A stretch of 28,395 bases of DNA from the IMG/VR virus record IMGVR_UViG_3300038701_001346, positions 1-28,395 of that record. One strand, 5' to 3'. The first letter of the stretch is position 1; every line of letters starts with the position of its first letter. A model generated the notes under the pieces. The model made no database searches. It was not told where the DNA came from and worked only from the letters and a program-made list of their open reading frames with translations. Below, piece after piece: positions 12,277 to 20,986 of the stretch. The position numbers were made by a program, and so were the translations under genes. The stretch is from a virus.

Positions 12277-13805
12277 CGCCGCCCCCTTGCGGTCATGTCC
12301 ATTGTGATCGTGCCAAAGCGGGCGAAGGTCGGGCCTGTCTCGCCACTATATTTGATCTTTATATATCGCCCTGTGACGAAAAAATCCGCTTGTGCTTGGT
12401 CAGCGGTCAAAGTGACCATTGCCGTGTCTGTAGCGGCCCCTTGTGGCCTCTCATAGGCCGTTAAGGTCAACATCACTGGGCCCTCCTGGTCTTGGAAATC
12501 GGGAAAGCTGCCCTTGATCGTAAAAGAGCGGTCTCCGTCGCCGAGTCGAATATAACCGCTTTCGGCTCGCCAGTTGATCGCCCCGCCGTTCGCTGTGCGG
12601 TTGAGTTCATGCCAAAACACGCACCCGTTCGGATCAACGGCAATCGGGTAATCAGATGGGCCTGCGTCAATCGCGGCTGTGCGAGCCAAGTCGCCTTTGC
12701 CCCATTCTTCGGTTTGTGTGTTGAAGGACAGATATTCTGCGTTCTCGCCCGTCCCGACTGTTGGATAAAACCAGATGACTTCCTGAAACTGGTTGCGCGT
12801 GGTTGCGTAAATCTTCTCACGTTGCAGCGTGTCCATATCGTCATTCAGTGTCGCCACAACAGGCGTGATGAGGCGGGACGGTGTGCCGCCTAGCCCGTAG
12901 CGCCAGAACGTCCCGTCTTCCGCGATCCAGTAAGCGACATTCCCCGCCGCTGTAACTGCGTTCGGGCCTGCAAGCCCGCATCGGTCTGAAATCCTGTCAA
13001 ACCGCCAAGGTTGAGAAAAGTCGCCCGTAAATTGTTGTAGATAAGCCGTGCTGTCCGTCAAAATCAGGATAGCGTCGGCAAGTTCCACTGCGCCGACAAT
13101 GACACCTGATCCGCTTGTAATGTATTCACCCGCAAGATTGTCCGTGGCCGTGGTCCAATCCGTCAGGTCTTCTGCATCAGAAAAACGCACGGCGCGAGGG
13201 TTGAGCGTCCCGCTCACCTCTTCCGAACAAGAATAGGCGATGACTTGGCGCTGTTCGTCTGCCACAAGCATAAAGCCGCACTCATTCGGTGCGTTGGTAA
13301 TGGCAACGGCCTTCGTGGTCGGCGTGGCTAACAAGTCCGCCAAAACAAGCCGGAAAATCGTCTGCCCGCGTGGGTTAGCGAGTAGGTCTTCCCCCCAGTT
13401 ATCGAGCGACCATGTAAGGGCGAAAGTGGCGCTTGAACTTTCAACACCCCATTCCCCATCAGACCATCCGCCCGTTCCCCAACCTGCGCCGCCTGTCCCG
13501 TCTTCCGCGCCTGCCGTAAAACCCGATGCGGGCGTTACGTCATAAAGCGCCCCGCCTCGGTAGATGTAGAGTTTTGTGTTGGTTGCGAAAGCATAGCAAG
13601 TGACGCCTGCGTTATCGGTCCATTGGTGCATTCCCCGACATTTGCCGTCGAGTTGATCCGTGAAAATCGTTTCCCACCCGCCAATCGGCTGCATAGAGCC
13701 ACGCCAAGGACGGACGTTAGACACGTCCGTATAACCACCCTGTCGAACGCGGTTGGCTGTGTCGTCTGCTTGCAGGCCGGGGCGCAAGCGAATGTCGCGG
13801 CGCAT
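12273..13805 (-). CDS. tail nozzle / hub protein (beta-propeller-like)
   Basis: This 510-residue protein has repeated WD/YI-G-type strands: YTDVSNVRPWRGSMQPIGG at the start, then FATNTKLYIYRGGALYDVT, IILTDSTAYLQQFTG-like and WIAEDGTFWRYG motifs. These match the podovirus tail protein class that includes P22 gp10 and T7 gp12-like nozzle proteins, which close the DNA channel below the portal. The protein lies behind the adaptor and fibre-like genes as expected. Starting NIRPW-type motifs are typical of the family. Assignment rests on pattern and position. Confidence 0.75.
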   Translation of the reverse strand: MRRDIRLRPGLQADDTANRVRQGGYTDVSNVRPWRGSMQPIGGWETIFTDQLDGKCRGMHQWTDNAGVTCYAFATNTKLYIYRGGALYDVTPASGFTAGAEDGTGGAGWGTGGWSDGEWGVESSSATFALTWSLDNWGEDLLANPRGQTIFRLVLADLLATPTTKAVAITNAPNECGFMLVADEQRQVIAYSCSEEVSGTLNPRAVRFSDAEDLTDWTTATDNLAGEYITSGSGVIVGAVELADAILILTDSTAYLQQFTGDFSQPWRFDRISDRCGLAGPNAVTAAGNVAYWIAEDGTFWRYGLGGTPSRLITPVVATLNDDMDTLQREKIYATTRNQFQEVIWFYPTVGTGENAEYLSFNTQTEEWGKGDLARTAAIDAGPSDYPIAVDPNGCVFWHELNRTANGGAINWRAESGYIRLGDGDRSFTIKGSFPDFQDQEGPVMLTLTAYERPQGAATDTAMVTLTADQAQADFFVTGRYIKIKYSGETGPTFARFGTITMDMTARGRR

Positions 13806-13806
13806 A

Positions 13807-14220
13807 TTAGACCCGGTGGAAGTTCACGCGGAAAACGCTATGGCTTGCGGAGCCGCCTGACGTGTTCCGAATTGTCACGATTTCATTAACAGCGAGCGTT
13901 AAAGGTAAAAGCAACTGGATTCCATAGGATCGAGTTGTTCCGTTAGCGTTATCAACAGCGAAAGAACGCTCTGTCACACCATCAACCTGAATGGTGAAGC
14001 CTGTTGCGCTTGCCGCGCCGAAATTGATCGGAGTGTCAATCTCCAACTCATAATCCCCGGCCCGCAAACATTCCGCCCCCGTTGTGCCGTCAAGCTGAAA
14101 GTCTGCGCCCTTAATGTGGTCAATCGTAAAATCTGTCGCGTCCGCTGTGCCGAACGAATCCACAACAAACACCGTTTGCCTGTCGCGCTCGCTCGTTTGG
14201 CGTGTGTTAACAAGAGCCAT
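13807..14220 (-). CDS. hypothetical virion protein (137 aa)
   Basis: The product is beta-rich with many Thr/Gly/Asp turns (DFTIDHIKGADFQLDGTTGA, LEIDTPINFGAASATGFTIQ) and no TM helix or cysteine cluster. GGAGGG precedes the ATG. It is one of a run of small proteins between adaptor and nozzle, and so is likely a tail or head-surface decoration component. The family is not recognised. Confidence 0.65.
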   Translation of the reverse strand: MALVNTRQTSERDRQTVFVVDSFGTADATDFTIDHIKGADFQLDGTTGAECLRAGDYELEIDTPINFGAASATGFTIQVDGVTERSFAVDNANGTTRSYGIQLLLPLTLAVNEIVTIRNTSGGSASHSVFRVNFHRV

Positions 14221-14223
14221 GCC

Positions 14224-14529
14224 TTAGCCCTCCTGCGCAATAATCAGAACGCGCAAATCTGCGCCTGTGTTCTTTACCCATAGTGCGTTAGCACTGGTCA
14301 TTAGAATTGGACCGCCGGAAATGATACCATTCTCGCTAATCGTCTCTTTGTGAAAAGCGTCTGTGTCTGCCACCGTTGCGCCTGTGGCCTCAATCGCCAT
14401 CTGAACCGTCGCGTTCGTCGTCTCGAAGTTTTCAATCGAGTAACTGAAATCACTTTCCGCGCCAGGATCGTAAACCTTGGTCCACGTTCCTGTCGCGGTC
14501 ATCCGCGTTGTTGTGTTTGTTACCGCCAT
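14224..14529 (-). CDS. hypothetical virion protein (101 aa)
   Basis: The protein begins MAVTNTTTRMTATGTWTKVY and continues beta-rich to ALWVKNTGADLRVLIIAQEG, a style typical of small phage virion proteins and of the beta-sandwich proteins that decorate heads or tail bases. GGAGAC is upstream of the ATG. It sits three bases before the next gene, in the tail operon. The exact role is unknown. Confidence 0.65.
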   Translation of the reverse strand: MAVTNTTTRMTATGTWTKVYDPGAESDFSYSIENFETTNATVQMAIEATGATVADTDAFHKETISENGIISGGPILMTSANALWVKNTGADLRVLIIAQEG

Positions 14530-14541
14530 CTGTCCAGTCTC

Positions 14542-15222
14542 CTATCGGAAGCGCCAGCGGTTCGCCCGCGTGTTAATAATGCTCAACTGAGTGACCCAAT
14601 CAGGATCAGTCCCGTCGTGGGAAAGAATGTCACCCGCGCTCGGAGCCGGGTCTGTCAGGACGGTGTTAACTGTATCAAGAGCGTCGGCCTGTGCCGTGGT
14701 CAAAGCCCCGACTTGCAGGTCATCAATTTGCCCCTGAAGACTTGTCAGGTTTGACGTGATTTGGCTTTGCAGGTCATTGTCGAGAACCAGAACCGCCGCG
14801 TCGATTTCCGTTGTGATCTGTGCGGGCGTCCGCGTGTTCGTGTCGATCAGGGTCGCAAAGTCTGTGCCGTCATTGTAGATGAAGGCGTTGATCCCCGTCG
14901 CAATCTCCACTGTGTTTGTGCCGTTGGAAAGCGTCAGCGTCCCACTTGCATTGTTCTGCACCCAATAGGGTTTGGCCGTCGCCGGAACCGTGACCGTGCC
15001 GCTTGTGCCTGTCGCTGTAATCAGAAAGGCCCGCGCTTGGTCGGCTGCGTAGTTTGTCGCTGTGAGCGTGGTTGAACCACCGGAAAGGGTTACGTCTGTC
15101 TCGGAGACAATCGCGTCTTCCAGCAGGTCCAGATTGGTGTTGGTTTTTGTTCCCCATGTAGAGAGGTTTTCGCCCGTGGCTTGCAATTCAAGCCGGAGGG
15201 ATGTTGAGGCTGTGCTAGGCAT
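14542..15222 (-). CDS. fibre-like structural protein
   Basis: The 226-residue protein opens with STSLRLELQATGENLSTWG and TKTNTNLDLLEDAI, a head motif found in many phage tail and fibre proteins (GENxxTWG...N). Beta-strand repeats with the pattern GTSGTVTVPATAKPYWVQNN follow, then a coiled-coil-like stretch (LDNDLQSQITSNLTSLQGQI, about residues 148-167) and a short tail. This is consistent with a trimeric fibre or a fibre-attachment protein. AGGGGGATTT precedes the ATG, a strong ribosome-binding site. Confidence 0.72.
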   Translation of the reverse strand: MPSTASTSLRLELQATGENLSTWGTKTNTNLDLLEDAIVSETDVTLSGGSTTLTATNYAADQARAFLITATGTSGTVTVPATAKPYWVQNNASGTLTLSNGTNTVEIATGINAFIYNDGTDFATLIDTNTRTPAQITTEIDAAVLVLDNDLQSQITSNLTSLQGQIDDLQVGALTTAQADALDTVNTVLTDPAPSAGDILSHDGTDPDWVTQLSIINTRANRWRFR

Positions 15223-15231
15223 AAATCCCCC

Positions 15232-15429
15232 TTAGAGTGTGTTCCATGTGGTCCCGTCCGACCACTTCACTGCGCCGGAATGAATAACGATATGATTCGT
15301 CCAGTCAGCCGCCGCCGGAAGCGTGTCCACCTCCGCTAGAGGCTGCGGGCCAACGGGCCGTTCAAGTCGCTTTAGTCTCAAATCCAGATCGCCCGCTTGC
15401 GTTCCGGGCTGAAAATATTGACGGGTCAA
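15232..15429 (-). CDS. small structural protein (65 aa), TTG start
   Basis: The product is 65 residues with LDLRLKRLERPVGPQP and a C-terminal HSGAVKWSDGTTWNTL, a short beta-hairpin motif often seen at the ends of phage tail proteins. Translation begins at TTG 15429 overlapping the adaptor stop as TTGA, with no other in-frame start nearby. It links the adaptor gene to the fibre-like gene. Confidence 0.6.
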   Translation of the reverse strand: MTRQYFQPGTQAGDLDLRLKRLERPVGPQPLAEVDTLPAAADWTNHIVIHSGAVKWSDGTTWNTL

Positions 15430-16019
15430 ACAACCGCCCCCGATGGTGTGAGTTGCAGACTGGCCGTCATCGTCTCGGCCATAAGTTGCTTATTCGCCTT
15501 GGTGAGCTGATCAACGTAGAGCGCGCCCCATACGGGCAAGCGTTCATCTTCGACCAGAAACGGCGCAGAGTGTTTCAGAGCGCCGTAGAGATAGAGCGCG
15601 GGGAAACGGTCCAAGACTTCATTCGTGTCGTCATCCAGTTCCAGAACGGGCAGTGAGCGCTCATAAATGATGGTCATGTCCGTATCAGCGGCAGGCGTCG
15701 GATAGACCTCTATGATGTTCTGAATGATGCGGTAATAGCGGGGCTGTCCGGCTTGCGGTGTCACGCCGTCCAATCCCTGTCGTTCAATCGGGATCAGCGG
15801 CATTCCCTCAATCGAGACATTGAGAAGACGGCGGAAGTCGGTCGGCAGCTCCGCCGTTCCGTTTGTCAGCGTCAGAATACGGTCGTCTTCGCGGATCGAG
15901 CCGCGCACTTCGCTGTCAATCTCGGCATGGGCCAGCGTGACCAGAGACGGAATGATCGCTGTTAAGTCAGAGCGTTGTAGCCATGAAGCAATATCGGATT
16001 TAAGGGAGGAGTATGTCAT
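15426..16019 (-). CDS. head-tail adaptor protein (P22 gp4 / podovirus adaptor type)
   Basis: ATG at 16019 overlaps the previous TGA (ATGA) and gives 197 residues. The protein begins MTYSSLKSDIASWLQRSDL, then HAEIDSEVRGSIREDDRI, LTNGTAELPTDFRRLLNV and, later, YYRIIQNIIEVYPTPAADTD and FPALYLYGALKHSAPFLVED. This order is typical of podovirus adaptor proteins, which sit under the portal and connect it to the nozzle. The longer frame from 16052 would overlap the previous gene needlessly. Confidence 0.75.
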   Translation of the reverse strand: MTYSSLKSDIASWLQRSDLTAIIPSLVTLAHAEIDSEVRGSIREDDRILTLTNGTAELPTDFRRLLNVSIEGMPLIPIERQGLDGVTPQAGQPRYYRIIQNIIEVYPTPAADTDMTIIYERSLPVLELDDDTNEVLDRFPALYLYGALKHSAPFLVEDERLPVWGALYVDQLTKANKQLMAETMTASLQLTPSGAVV

Positions 16020-16372
16020 ACAACCAACTCGGCGCAGCGAAGATAACGCCACTCAGGATCGTTCAACTTTTGGCGTAGCTTTTTCTGGCAATCAGGGTCA
16101 GGGGACAGGCAGTCCCATCCTTCCTCTGTGAGCCATTTATATTGAACGCTGATCGGGATCGAGGCGACCTTGAAGCCCATGCGGCCCTTCTCTGTCGCTT
16201 TCCCCTTGGCGTTGTAGCGTTCTCGCTTATTGGCTTCCAGAATAGGCTCAACATCCTGCGTCGTCAGGAATTGCGTGGCTGTCCGATTGCCCTTGCTATC
16301 CCGCTCAAAACGAACATCCGTGCGGATGCCTGTGAACGGGTCGAAGTCGAAGAAGCGGAAATCATTCGACAT
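16016..16372 (-). CDS. conserved head/connector-region protein (118 aa)
   Basis: The 118-residue protein begins MSNDFRFFDFDPFTGIRTDV and contains the ordered blocks TTQDVEPILEANK, VASIPISVQYKWL and KLNDPEWRYLRCAELVV. This pattern recurs in small virion genes of podoviruses between capsid and adaptor. A role in the head-tail junction or as a minor head protein is likely from context, but the function is not established. Its TGA overlaps the adaptor start. Confidence 0.68.
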   Translation of the reverse strand: MSNDFRFFDFDPFTGIRTDVRFERDSKGNRTATQFLTTQDVEPILEANKRERYNAKGKATEKGRMGFKVASIPISVQYKWLTEEGWDCLSPDPDCQKKLRQKLNDPEWRYLRCAELVV

Positions 16373-16374
16373 GG

Positions 16375-16593
16375 TTAGTCGTCCATGATCTCAACAAGGC
16401 CACGGGCTTGCAAAGCCTTGGCAATGCTTGGCTCCGCCTCAAATTGCTCTTGGCGGGCGTAGTAAACATCAGAGTTGTTCTTGCGCTCGCCTGTGCTGAT
16501 ACGGTCCGCACCTGCTTTCAGAACCATGCAGGTCAGCGTGTCTTTTTTCGGTTTCGTTTCGGCCTTGGCGGCGTCTGTTTTCTTGGTCGGCAT
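16375..16593 (-). CDS. small hypothetical protein downstream of the capsid terminator
   Basis: ATG at 16593 has GGAG six bases upstream and is preferred over the in-frame ATGs at 16611 and 16605. The product is 72 residues: a Lys/Ala/Pro-rich N-terminus (MPTKKTDAAKAETKPKK), then VLKAGADRISTGERKN and a short helical C-terminus (AKALQARGLVEIMDD). It may be a head-completion or decoration protein, judged only by its place right after the major capsid gene. Confidence 0.65.
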   Translation of the reverse strand: MPTKKTDAAKAETKPKKDTLTCMVLKAGADRISTGERKNNSDVYYARQEQFEAEPSIAKALQARGLVEIMDD

Positions 16594-16610
16594 AAGCGTC
16601 TCCATTGGCA

Positions 16611-16640
16611 TAAAAAAGCCCCCCGCCCCGGAAGGCGGAA
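16611..16640 (-). terminator. intrinsic terminator after the major capsid gene
   Basis: On the minus strand CCGCC-TTCCGG-GGCGG, extended by further G/C pairing, is followed by GGGGC and six T. It lies about 30 bp after the major capsid stop and stops or attenuates transcription, so capsid messages can outnumber those of the connector genes. Confidence 0.8.
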
Positions 16641-16668
16641 GGCTGGGTTAGGTCTGAACACCTGACGA

Positions 16669-17634
16669 TTAAGTCAGGTCGCGGACAACCGCGTGGGCCT
16701 TCTCATTCAGGCATTTGAGCGTGGCCTCGCCAATAATCTGGAACTTCTCAGAGTCACCGGATTTGGCAAGCGGCTCACTGAACACCTTACGCAGCGTTGC
16801 AACCTTGAACATGGACGGGTCCACGATCAGGCAGTCACGGGTCAGGCCGTAAGCGTGAGGGATCGCTGTGATCTGGCCAAAGTTGCCGACATAAACGTCA
16901 GCAGCGCCGTAGATCACACGCTTGCCCTTTTTGCCCTGTACGCTGTCGCGTGTCTCGGACAGGCCAGCGAAGGCGGCGAACAGTTCCTTGTGATCGGCTG
17001 ACATGAAGGCCAGCAGATTGTCAGTCGTGTCGCCTGTGGTGTTGAAGCGTTGCTTCAGAACGTCCTTGAACAGCGTCTCCGTAAAGGTCCGCTGTGTGCC
17101 GTTCGTTGCAGCCGCAACCACGCCAGAAGAAAAGCCGCCGTCTGCGCCTGTGGAACCAACAGAGGTGTTGCTTTCAAGCCAAGCCAGTGCACCGCCCGCT
17201 TTACGGGTTGTTGAACCAGACTGAGCGACAGAAGCCTGATTGGAGATGAAAGTCGCCTCCATATCCCGCTTCATTGCTTTCAGCTTCAGCATCTTCTGGT
17301 GGTCGATTTCGTCCGCAACGGCGGCTTTATCGACGGCTTGCTGTGTGCCAGCAACGGAACCAGACTTCTTGAAGATCTGAGTGTGGTTACCAACACGGGT
17401 GCGGATGTTCGCAGCCTCAAGTGCCGTATCATCACCTTCAAGGTGTGAGTTTGACGTATTAACGGCTTCAAGTTCTTCCGTCTGCCATTCGGTGTAGGTC
17501 GCGTCAGCCGTGGCCTTGCCGATGTTGGACATGAATGGAGTTGCCTCCGGTGAGATCAAAGACAGCTCGTTAGAGAGGTCTTCGCGGTTGCCAACAGCCG
17601 CAATGGTGTTGAGCGTATTTGTAGGGACAGCCAT
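16669..17634 (-). CDS. major capsid protein, SU10/DUF5309 type
   Basis: The 321-residue protein opens AVPTNTLNTIAAVGNREDLS and SLISPEATPFMSNIGKA, the signature start of the SU10-type major head proteins with the HK97 fold. It continues with TYTEWQTEELEAVNTSN and later ETLFKDVLKQRF, SADHKELFAAFAGLSETRD and DPSMFKVATLRKVFSEPL, again in family order. It forms the icosahedral shell. It lies between scaffold and a strong terminator, as expected for the most highly expressed gene. No decoration or cleavage signal is seen at the N-terminus. Length fits the family. Confidence 0.88.
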   Translation of the reverse strand: MAVPTNTLNTIAAVGNREDLSNELSLISPEATPFMSNIGKATADATYTEWQTEELEAVNTSNSHLEGDDTALEAANIRTRVGNHTQIFKKSGSVAGTQQAVDKAAVADEIDHQKMLKLKAMKRDMEATFISNQASVAQSGSTTRKAGGALAWLESNTSVGSTGADGGFSSGVVAAATNGTQRTFTETLFKDVLKQRFNTTGDTTDNLLAFMSADHKELFAAFAGLSETRDSVQGKKGKRVIYGAADVYVGNFGQITAIPHAYGLTRDCLIVDPSMFKVATLRKVFSEPLAKSGDSEKFQIIGEATLKCLNEKAHAVVRDLT

Positions 17635-17651
17635 AGTAAAAAATCCTTTGT

Positions 17652-18752
17652 CTAAGCTGCGCCTGCCGTCCGCTTGGCTTTCTTGAAGGCGAGAACGTCC
17701 TCAAGGCTTCCCGTTTCTTTCGCGCGGGCCTCCAAGGCTTTCAGGCGGGCATTTATGGGTGATTTGCCGCTACCCTTGACACCGGGCCGGACAGGCTTGG
17801 CGGGGGGTTTCGGCTTTGGTTTTGGGCGGGCCGCGAGGCGGTCCTGACCTTGCTCATAGAGAAACGCCTTGTAGGCGATGTCCAAATGCGGGGCTTCCGT
17901 CCGAGAGATGTCTTCCGGCGTGATGCCCTTACCCGTCGCCCACGTCAGAAAAGGCTCGGCCTTCGCCGGGTCGAGTAGCGGGCTTTCCATGCGTTTCAGT
18001 TCGTCATTCCGCTGAACGAGGAAGGCTTTCTGCGCCACCTGCTCTTGGCGGGTTAGTTCTTCACGCTGGGCTGACAGTTCTTCATCCGCTTGCGCTTCGA
18101 GATCGGCCTGTGTGACACGGCCCTCTGCGATGGCGACGCGAACGTCAGGGTGTGCCGCATATTCCGAGATCAGACGCTGGCGCATGGCTCCGATAGAGGC
18201 GTCAAGCTGCTGTAGCTTGGCTTGTCGCTCTTCATTGGCCTGTCGCATTACGGTCTGAACCTGCGCGGCAAGGTCGTTGCGCGTTTTGGTCACGAACGCC
18301 TGTGCTTGCTTGTCCTGATCCAGCACGAATTGCTGGGTCTTCGGATCAAGGCTGGCAAAGTGTTCCTTTCCTTCCGCACTCCAAAAATGGGGGGCGTCGA
18401 TTGGCGCGTCTTGCGCTTCGTCGTCCTCCGCAGCTTCGTCGGGGTTCACCTCATCCGGCTCCCCGTCGTCTTCGGACGTTTGGGCGTCCAAATTCTCATC
18501 ATTCGCGCCATCAACCTCTAATTCGGCGTCAGGCTGCGTCTCTTGGCCGTCTGTGGCCTCTTGTTCGTCGTCTGTGGCATCGGGCGTCTCTTCCGCCGTT
18601 TGCGCTTGTGCGGCTAATTCTTCGCGTTTCTTACGTCTTGCCGCGACTAGGCCGTCAACATCGGTCGGGCCGTCATAGGTTTCCGCGTCAATGACCGCTG
18701 ACTCCGGCGCAGCCGTTTCCGTTCCCTCGGAAGGGGTAAATTGCTCTTGCAT
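17652..18752 (-). CDS. head scaffolding protein
   Basis: This 366-residue protein has a highly acidic N-terminal third (runs of D/E, residues about 45-118) and a motif APHFWSAEGKEHFASLDPKTQ common in scaffold proteins. Long charged helices follow (QQLDASIGAMRQRLI, ELSAQREELTRQEQ), and then a Lys/Pro-rich basic C-terminus (PKPKPKPPAKPVRPG), which is where capsid-binding helices of scaffolds lie. It sits directly upstream of the capsid gene. AGGAGA precedes the ATG. It guides procapsid assembly and leaves the mature head. Confidence 0.82.
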   Translation of the reverse strand: MQEQFTPSEGTETAAPESAVIDAETYDGPTDVDGLVAARRKKREELAAQAQTAEETPDATDDEQEATDGQETQPDAELEVDGANDENLDAQTSEDDGEPDEVNPDEAAEDDEAQDAPIDAPHFWSAEGKEHFASLDPKTQQFVLDQDKQAQAFVTKTRNDLAAQVQTVMRQANEERQAKLQQLDASIGAMRQRLISEYAAHPDVRVAIAEGRVTQADLEAQADEELSAQREELTRQEQVAQKAFLVQRNDELKRMESPLLDPAKAEPFLTWATGKGITPEDISRTEAPHLDIAYKAFLYEQGQDRLAARPKPKPKPPAKPVRPGVKGSGKSPINARLKALEARAKETGSLEDVLAFKKAKRTAGAA

Positions 18753-18763
18753 CGCTTGATCTC

Positions 18764-18988
18764 CTAAGACTGCGAGTTTTTGAGGGTGTAATTGTCGATG
18801 TGTCGTTGCAGCCGTGCCCCTATGCGGGTCAGCGCTTGCAATTCGTGTCTGGCTTCAATCGCCGTTTTGTCGCTCGCATCAGGGCGGGCCAGTTTCGTGA
18901 TGTATTCGGCTTTCAGGTCTTCAATCGCGACTTTGACTAAACCCAATTCTTCTTCAGCGGCTTTTGCCAGCCGTTCGTCTGAAATCAT
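18764..18988 (-). CDS. small helical protein between portal and scaffold
   Basis: The 74-residue product is almost entirely alpha-helical and charged (LAKAAEEELGLVKVAIEDLK, then ARHELQALTRIGARLQRHID). Its ATG overlaps the portal TGA (ATGA), indicating coupled translation. The position suggests an assembly helper or portal/scaffold accessory. There is no recognised motif. Confidence 0.7.
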   Translation of the reverse strand: MISDERLAKAAEEELGLVKVAIEDLKAEYITKLARPDASDKTAIEARHELQALTRIGARLQRHIDNYTLKNSQS

Positions 18989-20970
18989 CGGCCTACGTCA
19001 CCGCCGGGGCGAAGATCAGGCAGATTGGCCTGCGTCTGGATTTCCATTGCGGCGCGTTGCAAGCTGGTCTCCTGCTCTTTGTTAGCGCGGTAAATGTCAG
19101 CTTGCTGCTTGGCTTGGATTTTCTGCTGCTCAAGGCCCGCCTTCATCATCAATTCCGACTGCTTGGCTTCCAGTTCAGGGTCAGGCTCTTGCGCCTCCTG
19201 CGCCATCTGCATTTGCGCCTGTTCAGGCTCCATAAACAGGCCGGACAGACCCTTGACGGGCAACAGGTCAACATACTTTGTCAAGATACGATGAGCGCCT
19301 GTCACGTCGATCACTGGGCCTTCCAGCGAGCCTTGCAATGCGACCACCTTTTCCAGCAGCGATAGCACTTCCAGCACCGCCTGACGGCTAGCGTCCTTAC
19401 CACCGGAGCCAATCTCAATCGTCATGTCCTTGCGGGCGCCCCAGCTTGACGGGTCCACTTCCACCGTCTCGCCGTTGATCCGCTTACGCATTGGGCCAAG
19501 TGCGCTGTCTCGTAGCAGGCCGTGGATACCAAGGCACAAATCACGGAAGCCCGTTTCAGCAAAGGCCCGCGCAATCATGCGGGTGCGTCTTTGCCCCATG
19601 TTTTCCTGTGATCGCTGCCCTGACGCGGTTTCGTGCAAGGCGTCTCCGTTCAAGCCCATATTGTTACGGATGACGCCGGAGCGCATTTCGTTCTGCGTGG
19701 CCATATATTCCAGCGCTTGTGCTGCGTCGAAGCCAAGGCCGGGGCTGCTGATCACGTTGACCGCGTTCGCCTCCTTAACCCGAACAGGCTTGCCCGGAGA
19801 GTTGTCTAAATAGTCGTTGACTGTGTTCTCGTTAGATCGGCTCTCAACAAGTTCATGCCGCTGATTGAGCGCAAAGTAGCCGCTATCCAGCATCATACGA
19901 AGCAGACTGGTTTTGATCTTCTGAATTTCGTTGGTCTTGTCCATCATGGACTGACCGATCAGCCTGTGCGGATTGATAAATGGCGTGATGGAAGCGAACG
20001 GGATGCAAGCGACCTGTTCAATATCCAGAATAGGCTTGCAGGCTTCCCCTGTTACGATTTTCCAAGTCTTAATGCCGTCGCCGTCAAGGTCTGTCTTGAT
20101 ATAGTGGGACTGCACCTCGACCTTGCGCAGTCCGTTCATGCCGCCTCGGTCAGAGCCTTCCTCGCTTTCATTTACCGTGTCACGGGCAAGGCGGGTTTCG
20201 TCCTCATCCGTTGAATAGGTTTGAAGCTGTAACACCTTGTCTTCGTCAAAGCCGTCTTCGATCAGGTCTTGCTCACGAACACGGGCGCGCATCCCGACAT
20301 AGGTGCATTCACGCAACGTCGTTCCGTCATCTGAGAACCACACATCTTCCGGCGCAACCGCTTTGAAACAGACCTTCAGTTCGCGGCTCTCGCTGATAAA
20401 CGTTAGCTTGATAATCTGCGCGTCCCGATCAACCTCATAATCAGAGAGTTCCGCGCCCTGCATCTCGGCCTGATAGACCGCTGCAATCGCCTCAGCTTCG
20501 TTCTGCGTCTGGAACGTGTTTTCATCCGTCTCTTCGTCAATCTCCGCCCAAAAATGCCAGACGCCCATCTTGACCGTCAGAGCGTCCTTGAATGCCGTGT
20601 AGAGGTGAAGCCAACCCTTGTTCTCATTGAACAGAACGTGGCGGATAAAGTCTGTCTCTTGCCGCGCCGCTTCAACGTCCTCATCCCCTTGCGGCTCAAA
20701 CTCGACAATATCTTCTTCCGTAAAGATCGCCATGAGGTCAGGCAGGATCGTCTCAATCGTATCCGCACCCGTTGTATCAATGGCCTTGGATCGGTTCGCC
20801 AGCGAGGGAAGATCGTTCATCTCCCCCTTGAAGTATTCCAGCGCCCGCTTGCGTTCAGCGGATAGCGTGTCGTCATTCCAATCCATACCGATAGCGCTTT
20901 GCGCTTCATCTTGCAGGATTGCGCTCAGGTCTTCCTCTGGAATGTTGATCTTTGCGGAGGTGTCTTGCAT
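18985..20970 (-). CDS. portal protein (P22-type family)
   Basis: AAGGAGGGG eight bases before ATG 20970 fixes the start. An in-frame ATG at 20997 lies inside the end of the TerL gene. The 661-residue protein starts with a short acidic head and then ALEYFKGEMNDLPSLANRSK, TIETILPDLMAIFTEEDIVE and HLYTAFKDALTVKMGVWHFW, the conserved order of the P22-type portal found in podoviruses. The C-terminal part has a long Gln/Glu/Ala helix (EPEQAQMQMAQEAQEPD onward), the expected barrel. It forms the DNA entry ring at one capsid vertex and contacts terminase and adaptor. Confidence 0.9.
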   Translation of the reverse strand: MQDTSAKINIPEEDLSAILQDEAQSAIGMDWNDDTLSAERKRALEYFKGEMNDLPSLANRSKAIDTTGADTIETILPDLMAIFTEEDIVEFEPQGDEDVEAARQETDFIRHVLFNENKGWLHLYTAFKDALTVKMGVWHFWAEIDEETDENTFQTQNEAEAIAAVYQAEMQGAELSDYEVDRDAQIIKLTFISESRELKVCFKAVAPEDVWFSDDGTTLRECTYVGMRARVREQDLIEDGFDEDKVLQLQTYSTDEDETRLARDTVNESEEGSDRGGMNGLRKVEVQSHYIKTDLDGDGIKTWKIVTGEACKPILDIEQVACIPFASITPFINPHRLIGQSMMDKTNEIQKIKTSLLRMMLDSGYFALNQRHELVESRSNENTVNDYLDNSPGKPVRVKEANAVNVISSPGLGFDAAQALEYMATQNEMRSGVIRNNMGLNGDALHETASGQRSQENMGQRRTRMIARAFAETGFRDLCLGIHGLLRDSALGPMRKRINGETVEVDPSSWGARKDMTIEIGSGGKDASRQAVLEVLSLLEKVVALQGSLEGPVIDVTGAHRILTKYVDLLPVKGLSGLFMEPEQAQMQMAQEAQEPDPELEAKQSELMMKAGLEQQKIQAKQQADIYRANKEQETSLQRAAMEIQTQANLPDLRPGGDVGR

Positions 20971-20986
20971 AGTCCCCTCCTTCGCG

